Assembly (NCBI GenBank): GCA_937888765.1 | Contig: CALASU010000141.1 | Span: 1 to 6,448 of the forward strand | From: an uncultured Clostridia bacterium | GTDB taxonomy: Bacteria; Bacillota; Clostridia; Lachnospirales; Anaerotignaceae | DNA length: 6,448 bases | Direction: 5' to 3' | Part shown: piece by piece, positions 1 to 4,876 of the stretch | Layout of the letters: each line of letters begins with the position of its first letter | How positions within the stretch are numbered: the first letter of the stretch is position 1 | Notes under the pieces: model-generated | Told to the model about the DNA's origin: nothing | The model's database searches: none | The model's input: only the letters and a program-made list of their open reading frames with translations | Translations under genes and position numbers: made by a program

Positions 1-2
1 AA

Positions 3-19
3 ACCTTTTCGCAAAAGGT
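3..19. repeat. Short perfect inverted repeat near window edge
   Basis: ACCTTTT (3-9) and AAAAGGT (13-19) are perfectly complementary around a CGC loop, giving a 7-bp hairpin. No T tract follows on the + strand within the next bases, so it is not a convincing terminator as seen. It may be the end of an upstream feature that lies outside the window, or part of the leader of the next gene. The sequence shows the repeat; its role is unknown. Confidence 0.4.
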
Positions 20-71
20 AACGGTTTCGCTATTTAGTATAAGAAGTAACTTTCACCGCATGTGGAAACTG

Positions 72-95
72 TATACTTACTTTCTAAGAAGTAAG
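72..95 (+). promoter_or_regulatory. Candidate -10 with overlapping operator-like inverted repeat
   Basis: TATACT (72-77) matches the -10 consensus at five of six positions, but no good -35 is visible 16-18 bases upstream. Overlapping its end is a perfect inverted repeat, CTTACTT (76-82) and AAGTAAG (89-95), with a 6-base spacer. A further direct copy of AGAAGTAA lies at 42-49, matching AGAAGTAA at 88-94/95. A palindrome placed across the promoter-proximal region fits a repressor operator, or it could be a 5' leader hairpin. Both readings are inference; only the repeats are directly seen. Confidence 0.3.
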
Positions 96-112
96 CACTC
101 TGAGGAAAAAAA

Positions 113-2110
113 ATGCTGAAAAATATACAGACTAAAATTTATATTGCAATTGGGGCTTTGGTACTGCTTCTGCTGACAGGATTATGTATCATGCAGCAGG
201 AGTATATTCAGCAGACGGAAGGCTCTCAGCTGTATCAGGCAGAATCCGCATACCGTCTGGAGGGGAAGACTTGGGAAGAACTGGAAGGAATCGTATTTGT
301 GGAGGATTCGGCGGAAGCGATTTTTCTGCAGGGAGTAGAATTGTTTACGGCAGAAGAATATGCAGAAGCAGAGAAACTGTTTCAGCAGGCACTTACTGCA
401 TCAGGCAGTGATGTGACATTACCTGCATACCTGCAGTACTACAGTAATCTATGTCTATATGAGCAGGAAGAGGCGAAAAACTGGGAATTGCTTTCCAAAT
501 GCTTTGATGCTCTGGCGCAGTATCCTCTGCTCGCTAATGACACAGAATTGCTGTGGAATTTGATCGGGGACAGTTCTTTTTCTGCGGAAGAAAATCAGAA
601 CCTTATTGCTTTATTACAGAAATATCTGGAAAATACAGAAAATCTGACACGGTATACAGCGGCATGGCTGCAAAACGGCATTGGTATGTTTTATTATCAT
701 AATGAAGAGTATGCAAATGCGATCCGTACGTTTTATGATGTGGAACTGATGTTGGCTGATGTAGATCTGACAGCAACGGCAGATGTGACTGCAACAGAGG
801 AAGAAATCAATCTTGCCAGTGAACTGCGTTATGCAAAGGAGTCTATTGCGAATATTTATTATACGTTTGAAGCGTATGAACAGGCAGCAGAATTGTATTG
901 GGAGTTGGCAGAAGCAGCAGTCGAAGATGAAATTTTCTATGAATACAGTTCCTGTCTGAATATGCTTAATGTCTGTCTGGAATATGGCAATATTGAAGGA
1001 GCAAAAAAAGCAATTGCACTTCTGGAGCGAGGGATGCCCAATGTAGAAGCGAATAAGGTTGAGGAATTGGAAGCACACAGATATGATGGACTTGCCAATA
1101 TCTGCATGGAAGAAGGAAACTATTCACAGGCGGATCAATATCTGAAAAAAGCAGAAGCATACTATCAGTATCGAGAAGCGACAGAAGAAATCTTTTTTGG
1201 CGGTCAGCATTTTGTACAACTTTCCAGATGTGAATATATGGTACATACCGGACAGCTTTCAGAAGCACAGGCAAGGCTGGAAGAAATGAATGCGGCAGGG
1301 ACTGCAAAATATGCTGATCTGGAAAAAGATGTCTATAAACTTCTGGAAGAAATTTATCTGAAAACAGGGCAGACAGAAAAGCTGATCGGTGTATATCAGT
1401 ATCTGCAGAAGTATGACGAAGAATTTACCAAGACAGTACAGCGGGAGTATCTGGAATTTTCCAAATATTACAGAGAAAATAATGAACTGAAAGAATATAA
1501 TATTAAATTATCCAATGATAAGAATATTGCGATAGGGATTGCAGGAATGATATTCTGTATTCTGTTGCTGGTATTATTGTTGGTTCGTCTGCTGAATACA
1601 AAGAATGTAACAGATCAGCTGACTGGGGTATATAATCGAAAAATGCTTGACCGTATGATGCGGAAATATCAGAAAGTCGGGACGCCTGCCAATCTGGGCG
1701 TAGCGATGATGGATATTGACTTTTTCAAACGCTATAATGATACCTATGGGCATCCTGCGGGAGATATGGTGCTGAAGGAGGTTGCTCGGATTCTGAAAAC
1801 CTCTGTACGAAAGCAGGATACCGTGATCCGATACGGCGGAGAGGAATTTTTGCTCTTACTGAACGATGTCCAGCAGCAGACGGCAGAGGAAATCTGTAAA
1901 CGGATACAGAAGAATCTGACGGAACGGGCACTTTTGCATGAGGCCTCCATGGTCGCAGATTATGTGACACTGAGCATTGGTGTCTGTTACCAGCAGAAAA
2001 AAGCAGGAGCAGGGCTGAAAGAATTGATTGCAGCGGCGGATGCATGTCTGTATCAGTCCAAGGAAAACGGCAGAAATCGTGTAACCATGAAGAGTAGTGA
2101 ACAAATTTAA
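113..2110 (+). CDS. Membrane-anchored TPR-GGDEF diguanylate cyclase
   Basis: This 665-residue protein is predicted to make the second messenger cyclic di-GMP from two GTP. The order of parts is: a hydrophobic segment at about 8-27; a long acidic helical region (about 60-460) with several TPR-like units, for example near 69-96, 185-212, 242-270 and 325-352; a second membrane segment at about 472-491; and a C-terminal GGDEF domain from about 498. In that domain DQLTGVYNR (501-509), DIDFFK (534-539, D534 the likely metal ligand) and the catalytic GGEEF (575-579) are intact. RKQD (566-569) ends exactly five residues before GGEEF, as an inhibitory I-site (RxxD) does, so product feedback is likely. 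The two membrane segments would place the TPR region outside the cell and the cyclase inside, suggesting a sensor for an extracellular protein or peptide. The start is supported by GAGG at 102-105, seven bases before the ATG. The gene is followed by no clear terminator of its own. Enzyme class is confident; the signal is unknown. Confidence 0.93.
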   Translation: MLKNIQTKIYIAIGALVLLLLTGLCIMQQEYIQQTEGSQLYQAESAYRLEGKTWEELEGIVFVEDSAEAIFLQGVELFTAEEYAEAEKLFQQALTASGSDVTLPAYLQYYSNLCLYEQEEAKNWELLSKCFDALAQYPLLANDTELLWNLIGDSSFSAEENQNLIALLQKYLENTENLTRYTAAWLQNGIGMFYYHNEEYANAIRTFYDVELMLADVDLTATADVTATEEEINLASELRYAKESIANIYYTFEAYEQAAELYWELAEAAVEDEIFYEYSSCLNMLNVCLEYGNIEGAKKAIALLERGMPNVEANKVEELEAHRYDGLANICMEEGNYSQADQYLKKAEAYYQYREATEEIFFGGQHFVQLSRCEYMVHTGQLSEAQARLEEMNAAGTAKYADLEKDVYKLLEEIYLKTGQTEKLIGVYQYLQKYDEEFTKTVQREYLEFSKYYRENNELKEYNIKLSNDKNIAIGIAGMIFCILLLVLLLVRLLNTKNVTDQLTGVYNRKMLDRMMRKYQKVGTPANLGVAMMDIDFFKRYNDTYGHPAGDMVLKEVARILKTSVRKQDTVIRYGGEEFLLLLNDVQQQTAEEICKRIQKNLTERALLHEASMVADYVTLSIGVCYQQKKAGAGLKELIAAADACLYQSKENGRNRVTMKSSEQI

Positions 2111-2130
2111 AAAATCGCGCCATAAAAGAG

Positions 2131-2159
2131 TTGTGTTTTTAAAATAAATATGCTAGGAT
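2131..2159 (+). promoter_or_regulatory. Candidate promoter of the riboswitch transcript
   Basis: TTGTGT (2131-2136) is followed after exactly 17 bases by TAGGAT (2154-2159). An extended -10 TG lies at 2151-2152, one base before the hexamer. Both hexamers are imperfect (three and four matches to TTGACA and TATAAT). The predicted start, six to eight bases after the -10, falls at about 2166, which is the first base of the P1 helix of the aptamer. That coincidence supports the call. Confidence 0.5.
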
Positions 2160-2165
2160 ACATAT

Positions 2166-2227
2166 GTTATATAAATTTGTAATTGGACAAATGTTTCTAC
2201 AGACTACCGTAAATAGTTAGCTATAAC
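2166..2227 (+). ncRNA. Purine riboswitch aptamer (guanine-like, atypical)
   Basis: The three-way junction of the purine riboswitch family (Rfam RF00167) can be drawn by hand. P1 is GUUAUA (2166-2171) with UAUAAC (2222-2227). J1/2 is UAA (2172-2174). P2 is AUUUGU (2175-2180) with ACAAAU (2187-2192), and its loop ends in the GG (2185-2186) that pairs with L3. J2/3 GUUUCUAC (2193-2200) and L3 CCGUAAA (2207-2213) match the xpt aptamer exactly. P3 is GACUA (2202-2206) with UAGUU (2214-2218). C2221 occupies the ligand-pairing position (C74 in xpt numbering), predicting guanine or hypoxanthine and not adenine. Departures from xpt are G2220 where A73 is expected, a P2/L2 arm of 18 instead of 21 nucleotides, and A2201 opposite A2219 at the base of P3. 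Family membership is confident; the ligand is less so. Confidence 0.87.
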
Positions 2228-2294
2228 CGTTTTCTTGGAATACAGATTCGGCAAGTTGTCCTTTATAGATATGTGTACAAAAGACTGTTGAATC
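2221..2294 (+). promoter_or_regulatory. Putative riboswitch expression platform
   Basis: Competing pairings are visible between the aptamer and the terminator. CUAUAA (2221-2226, mostly the 3' strand of P1) is complementary to UUAUAG (2263-2268). CUUGGAAU (2234-2241) can pair with AUUC and CAAG (2246-2255) with a GG bulge. GAUUCGGCA (2245-2253) can form nine consecutive pairs, two of them G-U, with UGUUGAAUC (2286-2294), which would occupy part of the terminator 5' arm and so act as an antiterminator. The first and last helices cannot form together without a pseudoknot. Pairing is read from the sequence; the switching logic is inference and no energies were computed. Confidence 0.45.
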
Positions 2295-2324
2295 GGATAT
2301 TCTGATGAAACAGTCTTTTCTTTT
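2279..2324 (+). terminator. Intrinsic terminator downstream of the riboswitch
   Basis: AAAAGACTGTT (2279-2289) and AACAGTCTTTT (2309-2319) form 11 perfect pairs. The interior adds ATCGG (2292-2296) with CTGAT (2302-2306), separated from the outer helix by a symmetric GA/GA internal loop. The 3' arm runs into CTTTT (2320-2324). It lies between the aptamer and the ribosome site of the oxidoreductase gene, the usual place for a transcription-attenuating riboswitch. It could also stop read-through from the cyclase gene. Confidence 0.75.
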
Positions 2325-2358
2325 GGGAAGCGTTAGAGAGAAATAAGGAGGATATAGG

Positions 2359-3729
2359 ATGATGTATGATGTAATTATTGTTGGTGCAGGTCCCGGGGGG
2401 ATTTTTTCTGCGTATGAACTGATGAAGCTGAATCCTGCGCTGAAAGTGGCGGTATTTGAAGCTGGACATTCTCTGGAAAGACGTCACTGCCCCATTGACG
2501 GGGATAAGATCAAGAGCTGTGTTCACTGTAAGAGCTGTTCCATTATGAGCGGTTTCGGCGGTGCAGGTGCGTTCTCTGACGGGAAATATAATATTACAAA
2601 TGACTTTGGCGGCACGCTGTATGAATATATCGGCAAGAGCAAGGCTCTGGAGCTGATGCGCTATGTGGACGAGATCAACATGCGTTATGGCGGTGAGGGC
2701 ACAAAGCTGTATTCTACAGCAGGCACAAAATTCAAAAAACTGTGTATCCAGAATGACCTGCATCTTTTAGATGCGTCTGTGCGTCATCTTGGTACAGATA
2801 TCAACTATATCGTGCTGGAAAACCTGCTTGCGGAACTGAAGGAAAAAGTTACATTTTTCTTTGATACACCTGTGGAAACGGTTGCGGCACTGGAAAATGG
2901 CTATGAAGTAAAATGTGCAGACGCTTCCTATACCTGTAAGGACTGTATCATTTCTGTCGGCAGAATCGGCAGTAAATGGATGGAACGTGTATGTAAAGAA
3001 CTGGAAATTTCCACAAAATCCAACCGTGTGGATCTTGGTGTGCGTGTGGAACTGCCCGCAGATGTATTCTCTCATCTGACAGATGAACTGTATGAAAGCA
3101 AAATCGTATATCGTACACAGAAATACGGCGATCTGGTACGTACCTTCTGTATGAACCCTAAGGGTGCGGTTGTAGCGGAAAATACAAACGGGATTGTAAC
3201 AGTAAACGGACACAGCTATGAAGACCCTGCAAAGCAGACAGAAAACACAAATTTTGCACTGCTGGTATCCAAGCATTTTTCTGAACCCTTTAAAGATTCC
3301 AACGGCTATGGTGAAAGCATTGCCCGTCTGAGTAACATGCTGGGCGGCGGTGTAATCATGCAGCGTTTCGGCGACCTGATCCGCGGCAGAAGAAGTACAC
3401 CCAACCGTATGCAGGATTCCTTTATGACACATACACTGCACGCAACACCCGGGGATCTGAGTCTGGTACTTCCTAAGAGAATTCTGGATGGTATCATTGA
3501 AATGATCTATGCACTAGATAAAATTGCACCCGGTACAGCGAATGATGATACACTGCTGTATGGTGTAGAAGTAAAGTTCTATAACATGGAAGTTTCTGTA
3601 GACGAAAATCTGGAAACAAAATATAAAGGTCTGTATATCATCGGCGACGGTAGCGGTATCACACATTCTCTGTCCCATGCATCTGCAAGCGGTGTATATG
3701 TAGCAAGAAATATCGCAGCAGAAAAATAA
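2359..3729 (+). CDS. FAD-dependent oxidoreductase, COG2509-like
   Basis: A 456-residue soluble flavoprotein of the uncharacterised FAD-dependent dehydrogenase family. The N-terminal Rossmann fold has GAGPGG (9-14) after a hydrophobic strand, and acidic E34 at the end of the second strand (VAVFEAG), both for binding the FAD adenosine. ERRHCP (40-45) and a cysteine cluster C54-x2-C57-x2-C60 precede a glycine-rich GGAGAFSDGK stretch (about 67-76) that I recall as typical of this family. GDGSG (429-433) near the C terminus is the second FAD contact. Length is full for the family and there is no signal peptide or membrane segment. The substrate is not known. The cysteines, with C44, could bind metal or a cluster, or act in redox; that is inference. 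AAGGAGG (2345-2351) lies seven bases before ATG 2359; ATG 2362 is an equally possible start. It is transcribed as a single gene, apparently under the purine-type riboswitch and terminator upstream, and is closed by a strong terminator. Confidence 0.88.
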   Translation: MMYDVIIVGAGPGGIFSAYELMKLNPALKVAVFEAGHSLERRHCPIDGDKIKSCVHCKSCSIMSGFGGAGAFSDGKYNITNDFGGTLYEYIGKSKALELMRYVDEINMRYGGEGTKLYSTAGTKFKKLCIQNDLHLLDASVRHLGTDINYIVLENLLAELKEKVTFFFDTPVETVAALENGYEVKCADASYTCKDCIISVGRIGSKWMERVCKELEISTKSNRVDLGVRVELPADVFSHLTDELYESKIVYRTQKYGDLVRTFCMNPKGAVVAENTNGIVTVNGHSYEDPAKQTENTNFALLVSKHFSEPFKDSNGYGESIARLSNMLGGGVIMQRFGDLIRGRRSTPNRMQDSFMTHTLHATPGDLSLVLPKRILDGIIEMIYALDKIAPGTANDDTLLYGVEVKFYNMEVSVDENLETKYKGLYIIGDGSGITHSLSHASASGVYVARNIAAEK

Positions 3730-3750
3730 TATAAATTGAATAGATAAAAG

Positions 3751-3786
3751 AAAACACTTTCGGTATGCCTGCCGAAAGTGTTTTTT
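3751..3786 (+). terminator. Intrinsic terminator after the FAD oxidoreductase
   Basis: AAAACACTTTCGG (3751-3763) and CCGAAAGTGTTTT (3772-3784) pair perfectly over 13 bases around an 8-base loop, and the 3' arm runs into six T residues (3781-3786). It begins 21 bases after the stop codon. Because the 5' arm begins with A residues, it may also work for transcripts arriving on the - strand. Confidence 0.92.
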
Positions 3787-3820
3787 CATCTGAAATATGT
3801 AGTGGTAAGATTCGGAAAGA

Positions 3821-3826
3821 TATGAT
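3821..3826 (+). promoter_or_regulatory. Candidate -10 for the membrane-protein gene
   Basis: TATGAT (3821-3826) differs from TATAAT at one base and lies 34 bases before the ATG, after the terminator of the previous gene. No good -35 is seen near 3798-3803. A promoter is expected here because the upstream terminator is strong, but this exact site is weakly supported. Confidence 0.3.
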
Positions 3827-3845
3827 TTAATGAAATAAACGATGG

Positions 3846-3852
3846 AAAGGAG
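3846..3852 (+). promoter_or_regulatory. Ribosome binding site that fixes the start at 3861
   Basis: AAAGGAG (3846-3852) lies eight bases before ATG 3861. A longer reading from GTG 3852 would overlap this site and leave it no spacing, so the ATG is preferred. Confidence 0.8.
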
Positions 3853-3860
3853 TGAATGCT

Positions 3861-4664
3861 ATGTCTGATAAATTTTCAAAAAGAACTTTATGGGTAATTC
3901 TGCTGATATTGATTGCAGTGTTATCCTGTACAGTAGTGACAAAAATTTCAACTTCGCCGCATGTACATAGCAAGACGATACAGGCGTTGGATGACAAGAA
4001 GCTGACAGTAATGGAACTGACTGCGGCAACGGCACTGACTTCAACAGCGATTTCTGCGATTCCGGGAGATGCGGCAACACCGATCGCAAACCAGATTTCG
4101 CAGCTGACATCCTATCTTATGCTGATTACCTGTGCGATCTATCTGGAAAAATTTTTGCTGACGACGACAGGATATCTTGCATTTCGGTTTCTAATACCGA
4201 TTGCCTGCCTGTTGTTTGCTGTCTATCTGTTCTGTGAAAAAGATGTCTTGCGGGTACTTTCGATGAAACTGGCAGTATTTGGAATTGTGATTTACATGAT
4301 TGTGCCTGTGAGCGTACAGGTTACCAACATCATTGAAGCGACATTTGAGGAGTCAATCAATCGTTCGTTTGCGGTGATAGAGGAAATCAATGAAACAGCT
4401 GAAACAGACAGCAATTTTCTGATACAGATATTTGAAAAAGTAAAGGATGGCGTAACAGATCTGACGGCAGCGGCAAAAAATGCACTCAGTATGTTTGTGG
4501 ATGCGATTGCGGTCTTGATTATTACCTCCTGTATGATACCGATTTTTGTTCTGCTGTTTTTTGTCTGGGTCACAAAGCTAATTTTTGATATTGATTTCAG
4601 CGGGATAGGTGAACCTGTGCAGAAATTTATGAAAACAGAAAATCAACACCGAAAAAGAGAATAA
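3861..4664 (+). CDS. Multi-pass membrane protein of unknown function
   Basis: A 267-residue protein I do not recognise as a named family. Hydrophobic segments are at about 9-28 (an N-terminal anchor or signal-like helix after KRTL), 84-101, 105-124, 136-155 and 213-240. Between the first and second lies a polar stretch ending in a Thr/Ala-rich part with IPGDAATPIA (67-76), and then ITCAIYLEKFLL (89-100). The combination looks like a conserved core and not random hydrophobic sequence. Residues 156-212 form an acidic amphipathic region that could be helical and lie outside the bilayer. The C terminus is basic (HRKRE). A cysteine at 23 follows the first helix, but the residues before it (VLS) make a poor lipobox, so a lipoprotein is unlikely. 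It stands alone between a strong terminator and the symporter gene 212 bases downstream. An A-rich tract near its stop is followed by an open frame, discussed separately. Coding status is well supported by length and ribosome site; function is unknown. Confidence 0.8.
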   Translation: MSDKFSKRTLWVILLILIAVLSCTVVTKISTSPHVHSKTIQALDDKKLTVMELTAATALTSTAISAIPGDAATPIANQISQLTSYLMLITCAIYLEKFLLTTTGYLAFRFLIPIACLLFAVYLFCEKDVLRVLSMKLAVFGIVIYMIVPVSVQVTNIIEATFEESINRSFAVIEEINETAETDSNFLIQIFEKVKDGVTDLTAAAKNALSMFVDAIAVLIITSCMIPIFVLLFFVWVTKLIFDIDFSGIGEPVQKFMKTENQHRKRE

Positions 4665-4709
4665 AAAGCGGTTATATTTACAGATTGCGAATGTATATGC
4701 GGAAATCAT

Positions 4710-4731
4710 TTCTGTCCTGGAACGGACAGAA
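4710..4731. repeat. 8-bp perfect inverted repeat
   Basis: TTCTGTCC and GGACAGAA flank a 6-base loop, TGGAAC. It lies 46 bases after the stop of the membrane-protein gene and far upstream of the candidate symporter promoter. It could be an RNA hairpin stabilising the 3' end of the upstream message or a protein-binding palindrome. No U tract follows. Confidence 0.55.
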
Positions 4732-4795
4732 GTACTGCGAATAATAGCAAATTTGTCTATGGAATCAAAATCCATGCAGAATCTGCGAAATTTAT

Positions 4796-4824
4796 TTCCG
4801 TCGCAGGGGAATCTATGGTACAAT
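4796..4824 (+). promoter_or_regulatory. Candidate extended -10 promoter of the symporter gene
   Basis: TGGTACAAT at 4816-4824 is an extended -10 (TG, one base, then TACAAT with five of six consensus matches). The -35 region 17 bases upstream (TTCCGT, 4796-4801) is poor, which extended -10 promoters tolerate. The predicted start near 4831 would leave a leader of about 45 bases. The hairpin CTGCGA/TCGCAG (4783-4806) overlaps the -35 region and could be an operator. Confidence 0.5.
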
Positions 4825-4876
4825 ATTTCTTATGTAGTAAATATGCAGTAATAAACAAGAAAAGAGGAAGATAGGT

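Larger units (their letters stand above)
4665..4876 (+). other. Intergenic region with several inverted repeats
   Basis: Three hairpins can be drawn: TTCTGTCC (4710-4717) with GGACAGAA (4724-4731), 8 perfect pairs; ATGGA (4759-4763) with TCCAT (4771-4775); and CTGCGA (4783-4788) with TCGCAG (4801-4806). None is followed by a T tract, so no terminator is evident for the upstream gene. TGCGAA occurs three times, starting at 4686, 4736 and 4784, about 50 bases apart. I cannot match it to a riboswitch or T-box. An open frame also runs through it up to a TAA at 4849-4851. Confidence 0.5.

Noticed and set aside
1..112. c-di-GMP riboswitch in the leader of the cyclase gene
   Set aside because: The leader has hairpins but not the conserved GEMM-I or class II segments.
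2111..2145. Terminator directly after the diguanylate cyclase
   Set aside because: Only weak A/T pairing around a TTTTT run is present, without a GC-rich stem.
2263..2763. 166-codon reading frame on the - strand across the riboswitch terminator
   Set aside because: It is antisense to the well-supported oxidoreductase gene and shows no family motif or ribosome site.
3852..3860. GTG start for the membrane protein nine bases upstream
   Set aside because: The AAAGGAG ribosome site ends at this GTG, leaving no spacing, while ATG 3861 has an eight-base spacing.
3918..3932. Possible lipobox around C23 of the membrane protein
   Set aside because: VLSC has Leu at -2, and the helix continues as an ordinary anchor, so lipoprotein processing is unlikely.
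4719..4735. Glycine-riboswitch-like end (GGAACGGACAGAAG) upstream of an amino-acid symporter
   Set aside because: Only the short GGACAGA word resembles the end of a glycine aptamer, and here it is the arm of a simple hairpin. The other conserved glycine aptamer segments are absent. A glutamine riboswitch was also considered and does not fit.
4691..4744. 17-codon small frame starting ATGTATATG
   Set aside because: It has no ribosome binding site and its codons are explained by chance in a short stretch.
4578..4823. 81-codon reading frame on the - strand across the intergenic region
   Set aside because: It overlaps the end of the membrane-protein gene, has cysteine- and phenylalanine-rich low-quality sequence, and looks like the shadow of the open + frame.
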